Origin: a virus
IMG/VR virus record: IMGVR_UViG_3300025646_000449
Location: 1 to 21,502 of that record
Length of the DNA: 21,502 nucleotides
Reading direction: 5' to 3' (one strand)
Under the pieces are notes generated by a model. It saw only the letters and a list, made by a program, of their open reading frames with translations, was not told the DNA's origin and searched no databases. Both the position numbers and the translations under genes were made by a program. Every line of letters starts with the position of its first letter. The stretch's first letter is position 1. Positions 15,661 to 21,502 of the stretch are shown here, one piece after another.

Positions 15661-16408
15661 CTCCAATGGGAATTTGGACGTCATTAACAACAGTGCCGTC
15701 CTCTCCTTCGAAGTTAAACGTAAGATCTACGTCAGGTGACATATTTTTAACGTAATTTCTTAACGCCCTTGAATCAACTGCAAGTAATTCAGTATCAACA
15801 AATTCTCTAATAGTAGAAGCATCTGTATCTCCATCAACCGAAACAATTGTATGTTTGAGTCGTGTAGTTAATTCTGCTTCTCTCTTCATTTTTCTTAAGT
15901 TTTTAAGCTCAAGTTGAATGTTGTTTTCATCTCTTTGAGTAAGAAGCTTAAATGTTATTTTTCTCTTAGAAACAGGTAATTCAAAATCAAATTCATTTAC
16001 ACCAGGTGTTTTAACTAGTCCATCATCTAATTCTTTATCTTGAACCATAGACAAGTCAACCATTACTTCTTCATCCTCATTAGTATTAGGATTAGTGTAG
16101 TTAAACACATAATGAGGCCCATACCCATAGACCCGCGCCGCCACCAAAATAGCGTTTTTATCTCCAATTAAAATGTCGTTAAAATTGATAGGTGATACCA
16201 CTAGTGATTCTAATAGTTTATCAATTACAACTCCTGATTTGATGAAGCTTTGGTTTGTTAGGATATCCTCTTCCTTTGCGGTCATGTACTTTACTTCAAT
16301 AGTACCATCTTTAAGAGGAGAATCTTGTGGGTATAATAACCCTTTTGAAGGTAAACCTACCTTTTCTGTTTGTAACTTTTTTTCAGCCATGTTTATAACT
16401 TTAGACAT
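15629..16408 (-). CDS. T4 gp26-like tail/baseplate assembly protein (T4 baseplate family)
   Basis: A 259-residue protein with the hallmark N-terminal block of the T4 gp26-type 'T4 baseplate protein' family (Pfam T4_baseplate, as I recall it): LPSKGLLYPQDSPLKDGTIE at residues ~19-38, then VKYMTAKEEDILTNQSFIKS. The middle (~75-150) has a beta-rich part with YGPHYVFNYTNPNT, and a charged helix follows (LKNLRKMKREAELTTRLKH). It ends SFFWPDLQL. In T4, gp26 is needed for baseplate hub assembly; in this gene position, between tube and tape measure, the protein probably acts as a tail assembly chaperone for the tape measure. ATG at 16408 gives MSKVINMAEKK; the seventh codon (ATG at 16390, MAEKKL) is an equally plausible start. 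It follows a terminator, so it may have its own promoter in 16409-16430, though I see no clear consensus. Confidence 0.85.
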   Translation of the reverse strand: MSKVINMAEKKLQTEKVGLPSKGLLYPQDSPLKDGTIEVKYMTAKEEDILTNQSFIKSGVVIDKLLESLVVSPINFNDILIGDKNAILVAARVYGYGPHYVFNYTNPNTNEDEEVMVDLSMVQDKELDDGLVKTPGVNEFDFELPVSKRKITFKLLTQRDENNIQLELKNLRKMKREAELTTRLKHTIVSVDGDTDASTIREFVDTELLAVDSRALRNYVKNMSPDVDLTFNFEGEDGTVVNDVQIPIGVSFFWPDLQL

Positions 16409-16430
16409 TTATCGTTTACATATACATATA

Positions 16431-16466
16431 TGAATAAATAAAAAGAAGCGCCAAAAGGCGCTTCTT
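16431..16466 (-). terminator. Intrinsic terminator after the tail tube gene
   Basis: A perfect 10-bp stem (AAGAAGCGCC with GGCGCTTCTT, 16443-16466) around a four-base loop, followed on the minus strand by TTTATTTATT. It lies 25 bases beyond the stop of the tail tube gene and before the gp26-like gene, so it should end the abundant sheath/tube transcript. It is the clearest terminator in the window. Confidence 0.88.
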
Positions 16467-16490
16467 CTTTATGTAAAATGTTGGGCGATA

Positions 16491-16994
16491 TTAGTATCTT
16501 AAGAGGCAGTAATCCATCGCAAGAGTTAAGCTGATAGTTTGAGCTGTGTTAGCGTTAGACCAGTCAGCATCTTGGAAATCAACACTCTTGATGAAAGATC
16601 CTTTAAGTTCCCATTCTTCAACAACATCACCTACGGGACCTAAAGAGCGGAATTTTACATCCTTCTTGTAGAAATCTTGGTAACCGTCTCTACCAGTTAC
16701 TGACTCGTGGTGGAGTCTGAACCAGTTCATTACAGCTTGAGCACCAGATGGGTTGATTGGATCGTACAATTCGCACGTAATGTCTCCCCAGGAAACTCTA
16801 CCTTTCAATTTTCTTTGTAGGTTAATGTGGTCGAGAGTAATCTCTTCGAACGATGGTTTAGGTCTATCAGCCTTTTTTACAAGGTAAGCAGGTACACCTT
16901 CAATGTCGAAGTAGAATCTGTTCTTTGTTTTAGGCTCGTATGTCTTGTAGAACATACCGATATCGCCTAATTGTTCGTTCTTTAAAATTGCCAT
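16491..16994 (-). CDS. Tail tube protein (T4 gp19-like)
   Basis: A 167-residue protein that matches T4 gp19 (163 aa) in length and layout. Polymerised hexamer rings of this protein form the inner tube of the contractile tail, through which DNA passes. Recognisable features are the N-terminal RFYFDIEGVPAYLVKKADRP, the strand segment SFEEITLDHINLQRKLKGR, the block VSWGDITCELYDPINPSGAQ followed by VMNWFRLHHESVTGRDGY, and the final AQTISLTLAMDYCLLRY, all typical of the T4 gp19 tube family. It lies 41 bases after the second sheath gene and is closed by a strong terminator, consistent with one high-level sheath/tube transcript. The leader AAAATAAAATAAAATGGC lacks a Shine-Dalgarno sequence. Confidence 0.92.
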   Translation of the reverse strand: MAILKNEQLGDIGMFYKTYEPKTKNRFYFDIEGVPAYLVKKADRPKPSFEEITLDHINLQRKLKGRVSWGDITCELYDPINPSGAQAVMNWFRLHHESVTGRDGYQDFYKKDVKFRSLGPVGDVVEEWELKGSFIKSVDFQDADWSNANTAQTISLTLAMDYCLLRY

Positions 16995-17035
16995 TTTATT
17001 TTATTTTTTAATGTTGTTGGTTATTAATACATATA

Positions 17036-18772
17036 TTAATCTGTGAAAGAAGCACCAGTTGGTGTTAAAACGAAATCAAGTACTACGAATTCAGCAGTTT
17101 TGGTAGGCTGTAAGAATACCTGACCGACCAATTTGTTTTCGTCAATGATATCTGGTGTGTTGAGTTGGCCATCTACTTTGATTTGGAAAGCATAAAGACC
17201 TTGTCTCTGTACCAAGCTTTCAAGGTATGGAGTAGCTTGTCTTACAAAGCGGTCTCTAGTTTGCTGAGTATTCTGTTCAAATACGAGCTTTCTAGAGAAC
17301 CCACCGATTGTATCTTTCACATCAAGCAACAATCTGCGAACGTTTACTCTATCGAGTGCGCTAGTAGCATTTTGTAGTGTTTTCTGACCGAAAATTACAA
17401 TTCCTTGTCCTGGGAAAGTAGCAATTGGGTTAACTTTTGAAGAGTAGAGGTCATCTCTTTGTGTCTTAGACAATTTAGTTTCAACCTTACTTACATTAGT
17501 AACACCACCTCTAGTTAAACCAGCAGGTGCGAACCAAGGTGCTGCTAAGCTATCATTCTTGGCGAATACACCAGGAACAATTACAGATGCTGGGCACCAT
17601 ACGTTTCTACCTAACTCAGTGCTTCTAACTTGAGCCCAAGGCCAGTAAGTAGCAGCATAGTTAGTATCTAATGCTTCAGCAGCTGTTTTAGCATCACTCA
17701 CAGCAGAACCGTAATCTACAGTATCTACTACAAACAAGCTATCACCTCTATTAGTAGTGTTAGCAATTACAGTATTAACTAACGTAGAGTGGTCTGCTTG
17801 TGTTACACCAGGAATAATTAGAGTTTTGAATTTAAACTCTTCTTTGTTGCGAAGGATATCGATTGAAGCAGTATAATCATTAGTTGCTAAACCTTGAATA
17901 GCTCCAGCAGCTGAACCATTAGCACCAAATAATGGATTACCGGATGTGTTAGTACCTACACCACCTTCAAAAGTACCGCTTTGAGCTGTTGGTAAGTATT
18001 GGCTAAATGGAGTAGATCCATCAAGATTTACGTTACCATCAGATGATAAGTACTGGTAAGTGGGGTTATTAACTGCTTTTACTCTTACCAGTTGTGATTT
18101 GTTAGGGAATTCACCTCTTACTACTACAGATACGGGGTCAGTACTATCATCCTTTTCAAAGTACTGATCACCAATTTTTCTTGCGATGTAGTTTGGTGAA
18201 AGCGGATCGAGTGAGCAGTTAGTGAACTGTTCTAATACTATAGGAGCATTAGTAGTATCGTCACCTCTTCTGATTGATACAGTGAATGTACCAGCAGCTT
18301 GGTTAACATTACTAATTTCGTATCTAATGTTATCTTTAGATCCTGAGTGTAAACCACCACCTGTGTATTCTGGACCCACACTATTTAGGAGAGCACCTTT
18401 ACCAAGTGTTTCTAATTCAAATGGGTTGGTTTCAACACCACCTACAGTAGTCATATCACTACCTGAAGCTGCTGTCCATGAATCTGCATCTTTTACTACT
18501 CTTACAACTAATGCAGTAGAACCACCATTTTGGAAGTAGTTTTTAGTTGCTAAGCTAGTGTAATATTCATATGCATTAGAAGCAGATTCTAAAGTAGTAC
18601 CGTATATAGCTTTAAATTCGTTATAGTTTTTAACGAGTGTTGGAATTTCAACAGGTCCCTTTACGGTTGGACCTATAATTGCCATCCCTGAGGGATCTAC
18701 TCCAGGTGATACAAGAGATTTGTCAACCTCTTGTAGCAATACACCGGGAGATACTATTGTTTCTGTTGCCAT
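17036..18772 (-). CDS. Contractile tail sheath protein, second paralogue
   Basis: A 578-residue tail sheath protein (T4 gp18 role). The N-terminus MATETIVSPGVLLQEVDKSL with a following GMAIIGPTVKGPVEIP is the usual sheath start that forms the inter-subunit arms. The C-terminal half carries the conserved sheath core: YWPWAQVRSTEL, SLAAPWFAPAGLTRGG, GQKTLQNATSALDRVNVRRL, QTRDRFVRQATPYLESLVQR, QGLYAFQIKVDGQ and a final AEFVVLDFVLTPTGASFTD. It is a paralogue of the gene just upstream (21-base gap) and lacks that gene's extra ~154-residue insertion. T4 gp18 is 659 aa. Both genes keep intact reading frames and complete ends, so neither looks like a decaying copy. It may form a mixed sheath, a special ring at one end, or be used alternatively; the sequence does not say which. 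Confidence 0.95.
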   Translation of the reverse strand: MATETIVSPGVLLQEVDKSLVSPGVDPSGMAIIGPTVKGPVEIPTLVKNYNEFKAIYGTTLESASNAYEYYTSLATKNYFQNGGSTALVVRVVKDADSWTAASGSDMTTVGGVETNPFELETLGKGALLNSVGPEYTGGGLHSGSKDNIRYEISNVNQAAGTFTVSIRRGDDTTNAPIVLEQFTNCSLDPLSPNYIARKIGDQYFEKDDSTDPVSVVVRGEFPNKSQLVRVKAVNNPTYQYLSSDGNVNLDGSTPFSQYLPTAQSGTFEGGVGTNTSGNPLFGANGSAAGAIQGLATNDYTASIDILRNKEEFKFKTLIIPGVTQADHSTLVNTVIANTTNRGDSLFVVDTVDYGSAVSDAKTAAEALDTNYAATYWPWAQVRSTELGRNVWCPASVIVPGVFAKNDSLAAPWFAPAGLTRGGVTNVSKVETKLSKTQRDDLYSSKVNPIATFPGQGIVIFGQKTLQNATSALDRVNVRRLLLDVKDTIGGFSRKLVFEQNTQQTRDRFVRQATPYLESLVQRQGLYAFQIKVDGQLNTPDIIDENKLVGQVFLQPTKTAEFVVLDFVLTPTGASFTD

Positions 18773-18793
18773 TTTGTATTAATTTTTATTTTA

Positions 18794-21004
18794 TTAGTCT
18801 GTGAAGCTTGCGCCTGTTGGGGTTACGATAAAGTCTAATACAACAAATTCAGCTGTTTTAGTAGGCTGTAAGAATACCTGACCGACCAATTTGTTTTCAT
18901 CAACTACGTCAGCTGGGTTTAATTGACCATCCATCTTGATTTGGAAAGCATAAAGACCTTGTCTCTGTACCAAACTTTCGAGGTATGGGGTGCATTGTCT
19001 TATAAATCTATCGCGAGTTTGTTGAGTATTTTGTTCAAATACGAGTTTATCAGCAAATCCACCGATTGTATCTTTCATATCAAGTAACAATCTACGAACA
19101 TTGATTCTATCAAGAGCGCTTGTATCGTTTTGGAGAGTTTTCTGACCAAATACTACCAAACCAGTATCTGGGAATGTAGCGATTGGGTTAACTTTTGAAG
19201 TGTAAAGATCATCTCTTTGTGTTTTAGAAACTTTAGTTTCAACTTTAACAACAGAACGACCTAATTTACCTCTAACTTCACCAGCAGGTGCGAACCAAGG
19301 TGCTGCTAAGCTATCATTTTTAGCATAAACACCAGGAATTACAGCAGAAGCAGGAACCCAAATATTTCTGTTTAATTCTGTGCTTCTAACCTGAGCCCAA
19401 GGCCAGTAAGTAGCGGCATAACTTGTGTCTAATGCTTCAGCATTAGTTTTAACAGCAGATTGTAAAGCTCCATATGCTACTACGTCTGCAACAAATAAGC
19501 TGTCACCTCTAAATGTAGTGTTTGCGATTATAGTATTTAAAGTAGAAGAGTGGTTTTCTTGGTTTAACCCAGGAACAACTAATGTCTTAAACTTAAACTC
19601 GTCTTTATTTTTAAGAATTGAAATTGCTTTAGTGTAGTCAGTTGATTTTAATCCTTGTAATGCACCGTGATTATCAGATTGTGCTGATTGAGATCCATAT
19701 AAACCAGCTACTCCTGTGGGAATGTTTGCACCGGTAGCGCCACTAAATTCACCAGTCTGTGCAATCGGGAGAGAAGCTGAGTATGAAGTATTTCCTGAAT
19801 CTTCAGCAACATCTCCATTAGGAGCGAGGTATTGATATGTTGGTAAGTTTACAGCAGAAACTCTTACAAGGTTTGATTTGTTTTCAAATTCACCCTCAAC
19901 GTTTACTACATAATCACTGCCATCTTGAGATACAGTAAAGCTTTGATCACCAATTTTTCTTGCGATGTAGTTTGGAGAAAGTGGATCAAGTGAGCAGTTA
20001 GTGAATTGTTCTAGAACAAGTGGAGCATTTGTTGTGTCGTCACCTCTTCTGATTGATACAGTAAATGTACCTGCTTTATTGTTTACATTACTAACTTCCC
20101 ATCTGAAGTTGTCTTTAGTACCTTGTGGTAAACCACCACCAGTGAATGTTCCACCAGCTACAACACCATTACGAACAGTAGCTGCGGTAACAGTTGAAGG
20201 TAATCCAGCACCAACTGTGGTAGTTATATCACCGTTGTTTTGACCTGCAAATGCAACAACACCATTTGTTGTGTTTGTTACGGCAAGTGCAACAGCATTA
20301 TCGTCTATATCAAAGTAAGCTCCTAATGATTCAGAGACTAAAATTGATGCTGAAAGAGCTGTGATAGTTCCATCGGGTAGTGCAATTGAGTCAGCTCCAC
20401 CTCCTGCTAAGTCTACTTTAATAACTGTACCTAAAGGTTCATCTCCAGATGAATAATTAGAACCTGAGAATACTACTTGATAATCAACACCACCTGAAAC
20501 AATCGTAATATACGCATTTGTGTTGGTTGAAGTTAATTCTAAAGAAGAAGTATTAATTGCTGCAGTGTTGGTAAATGTAATTTTATCAACACCTACCTGT
20601 CCAGTAGATACACTGTTTAAGTCAGCACCTTTACCTAAAGTTGTAAGGGTAAATGGTTGAGTGCTGTCTTTAGCTGAAGCTGATAAGTGGGTGTTGGAGG
20701 CTGCGCCCCAAGTACCTGAGGCAGAAACAACTCTTACTACAAGAGCGGAAGCACCTCCATTTTCGAAATAATTTTTTACTGCTAGGTTAGTGAAGTACTC
20801 GTAAGCTTCTGAACCAGATTTAATGGTAGTTCCGAAGACTTCTTTGAACTCATTATAGTTTTTAACTTGAGTAGGAATTTCAATAGGACCTCTAGCAGTA
20901 GGTCCGATAATTGCCATTCCTGAAGGGTCAGTACCTGGAGAGACAAATGATTTGTCTACTTCCTGTAACAACACCCCTGGGGATAGAATTGTTTCTGTTG
21001 CCAT
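18794..21004 (-). CDS. Contractile tail sheath protein, first paralogue with inserted domain
   Basis: A 736-residue tail sheath protein. The N-terminal ~60 residues (MATETILSPGVLLQEVDKSF...) and the C-terminal ~350 (YWPWAQVRSTELNRN, SLAAPWFAPAGEVRG, GQKTLQNDTSALDRINVRRL, AEFVVLDFIVTPTGASFTD) are nearly the same as in the following sheath gene. Between about residues 133 and 286 it carries an extra Ser/Thr/Gly-rich, probably beta-sandwich domain (from VGVDKITFTNTAAINTSSLE to about TAATVRNGVVAGG) that the 578-aa paralogue lacks; the two rejoin at TGGGL. In T4 gp18, variable domains sit on the outside of the sheath, so this insert may be surface-exposed. The leader AGAAAAATAAAATGGC has no Shine-Dalgarno sequence. 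It is the first gene after a stem-loop, probably in one transcript with the second sheath and tube genes. Confidence 0.95.
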   Translation of the reverse strand: MATETILSPGVLLQEVDKSFVSPGTDPSGMAIIGPTARGPIEIPTQVKNYNEFKEVFGTTIKSGSEAYEYFTNLAVKNYFENGGASALVVRVVSASGTWGAASNTHLSASAKDSTQPFTLTTLGKGADLNSVSTGQVGVDKITFTNTAAINTSSLELTSTNTNAYITIVSGGVDYQVVFSGSNYSSGDEPLGTVIKVDLAGGGADSIALPDGTITALSASILVSESLGAYFDIDDNAVALAVTNTTNGVVAFAGQNNGDITTTVGAGLPSTVTAATVRNGVVAGGTFTGGGLPQGTKDNFRWEVSNVNNKAGTFTVSIRRGDDTTNAPLVLEQFTNCSLDPLSPNYIARKIGDQSFTVSQDGSDYVVNVEGEFENKSNLVRVSAVNLPTYQYLAPNGDVAEDSGNTSYSASLPIAQTGEFSGATGANIPTGVAGLYGSQSAQSDNHGALQGLKSTDYTKAISILKNKDEFKFKTLVVPGLNQENHSSTLNTIIANTTFRGDSLFVADVVAYGALQSAVKTNAEALDTSYAATYWPWAQVRSTELNRNIWVPASAVIPGVYAKNDSLAAPWFAPAGEVRGKLGRSVVKVETKVSKTQRDDLYTSKVNPIATFPDTGLVVFGQKTLQNDTSALDRINVRRLLLDMKDTIGGFADKLVFEQNTQQTRDRFIRQCTPYLESLVQRQGLYAFQIKMDGQLNPADVVDENKLVGQVFLQPTKTAEFVVLDFIVTPTGASFTD
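20147..20608 (-). other. Beta-rich inserted domain within the first sheath gene
   Basis: This stretch codes for residues ~133-286 of the 736-aa sheath protein and has no counterpart in the 578-aa paralogue (length difference 158 residues). It is rich in Thr, Ser, Gly, Val and Asn with alternating hydrophobic residues (AYITIVSGGVDYQVVFSGS; AVALAVTNTTNGVVAFAG), a pattern typical of phage surface beta domains. Boundaries are estimated from where the two sheath proteins stop aligning. Confidence 0.75.
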
Positions 21005-21040
21005 TTTATTTTTCTATTTAATGTTTATTGTAGCCTAATG

Positions 21041-21064
21041 TGGGGGACCATTGCTGGTCCCCCA
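21041..21064. other. Intergenic stem-loop upstream of the sheath genes
   Basis: Perfect 10-bp stem, TGGGGGACCA with TGGTCCCCCA, closing a four-base loop, in the 95-base gap between the 89-aa gene and the first sheath gene. On the minus strand it is followed by CATTAGGCTACAATAAAC, which is not a T-tract, so it is not a standard intrinsic terminator. It may be a Rho-type or processing hairpin that separates or stabilises the sheath transcript. The rest of the gap is AT-rich with no clear promoter consensus. Confidence 0.6.
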
Positions 21065-21099
21065 TAAATATAGGAAAGGTTTCTAAACCCAAATATTTA

Positions 21100-21369
21100 T
21101 TAGGCTTCTTCTTCTTGAAGAGCAGGAGTAAATTCTCCTGTTTCTAAATTAATACTACCTTGTCCATATGTAGTAGTCAATTTAGAGATAATTTCTTGTT
21201 CACGCTTTCTTACTTCTTCAAGATTTGCTTCAACTTGCTTTCTTCTATCACTAAGAGTCATTCTATCAAGTTGATATTGACCTGCTTGGTATACAACGGT
21301 GTTGTAAAGGTTTTGAAGTTCTCTAATTTCAGAGATTTCTTCGTCGGTAAATTTTACTATGTTTGCCAT
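21100..21369 (-). CDS. Small coiled-coil protein, 89 aa, unknown role in tail module
   Basis: Function unknown. Most of the protein, about residues 8-68, is charged and helical with heptad-like spacing (ISEIRELQNLYNTVVYQAGQ; RRKQVEANLEEVRKREQEII), so it is probably a coiled coil or helical hairpin. After that comes LTTTYGQGSINLETGEFTP, a short beta-like tail, and an acidic end (QEEEA). Small proteins of this form occur, in my recollection, near structural genes of distant T4-like phages; I know no tested function. It is preceded by a 55-base gap after an unidentified gene and followed by a stem-loop and then the sheath gene. The start at ATG 21369 (MANIVKFTDEE) follows an A-rich leader without a Shine-Dalgarno sequence. 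Confidence 0.8.
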   Translation of the reverse strand: MANIVKFTDEEISEIRELQNLYNTVVYQAGQYQLDRMTLSDRRKQVEANLEEVRKREQEIISKLTTTYGQGSINLETGEFTPALQEEEA

Positions 21370-21424
21370 AACTTTAATTTTTTATGTTTGGATATACGTA
21401 TGTAATAAATTCAGAAGAACCAAA

Positions 21425-21502
21425 TTAATCCCAACTAATTCCACTAATAGATACAATTTGTGCTGTAGGAATTCCTGAAAGAGATGATATGTTAGCTTTA
21501 AG
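21425..21502 (-). CDS. Partial CDS, C-terminal 25 residues of an unidentified protein
   Basis: A minus-strand frame enters from the right edge and stops at TAA (21427-21425). The visible end is LKANISSLSGIPTAQIVSIS followed by GISWD. It contains a short internal echo, ISSLSGI and IVSISGI, 11 residues apart, as seen in beta-repeat ends of some phage structural proteins. It is in the same direction as, and 55 bases before, the coiled-coil gene. Nothing more can be said about its function from this fragment. Confidence 0.6.
   Translation of the reverse strand, partial: LKANISSLSGIPTAQIVSISGISWD

Noticed and set aside
17036-18772. Second sheath gene as a pseudogene
   Set aside because: The frame is complete, both conserved ends are intact and no frameshift or internal stop is seen.

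Overview
This window looks like part of the genome of a tailed phage with a contractile tail (myovirus), distantly T4-like. Every gene I can support is on the minus strand, so transcription runs from the right edge to the left edge. The sequence is AT-rich by eye. Most start codons follow A/T-rich leaders (for example AAAATAAAATGGC) with no Shine-Dalgarno sequence, which is usual for Bacteroidota and their phages. A Bacteroidota (Flavobacteriia-like) host is therefore my best inference, but it is not proven here.

Layout in transcription order. (1) 21502-21005: the C-terminal end of an unidentified gene, a small coiled-coil protein of 89 aa, then an intergenic stem-loop. (2) 21004-16491: the tail shaft cassette, made of two tandem tail sheath paralogues (736 and 578 aa) and a T4 gp19-like tail tube protein (167 aa), closed by a clear intrinsic terminator. 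(3) 16408-15379: a T4 gp26-like (T4 baseplate family) tail assembly protein and a 76-codon downstream frame. The two appear to be joined by a +1 programmed frameshift at a TTTT run, directly upstream of the tape measure gene, which is where tail assembly chaperones with frameshifts normally sit. A second terminator-like hairpin overlaps the stop codon of the downstream frame. (4) 15320-6861: a very large tape measure protein (2819 aa) with an N-terminal coiled coil, a conserved-looking core, about 1060 residues of hydrophobic Ala/Gly/Leu repeats (including about nine 56-residue units), about 25 copies of a 13-residue VDKxSxATNTAN-type repeat, and a C-terminal tail. (5) 6861-1883: a tightly packed baseplate operon: tail-tube-initiator-like protein, gp53-like wedge protein with a LysM-like segment, a large probable baseplate hub protein, and a conserved-type hypothetical protein. 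(6) 1865-1: a switch to replication genes: a compact family A DNA polymerase without a visible proofreading active site, a small unknown protein, and the first 16 codons of what may be a gp32-like single-stranded DNA-binding protein.

The structural genes cover one functional unit: sheath and tube form the contractile shaft, the gp26-like/frameshift product probably chaperones the tape measure, the tape measure sets shaft length, and the initiator, gp53-like and hub proteins build the baseplate on which the tube polymerises. The most interesting points are the candidate +1 frameshift in the gp26-like chaperone, the multi-scale repeat expansion of the tape measure (which could let tail length drift), the duplicated sheath genes with one carrying an extra beta-rich domain, and the reduced family A polymerase next to a T4-like tail module. 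Intergenic gaps are all under 100 bases. I saw no tRNA, rRNA, CRISPR array, insertion sequence or integrase.
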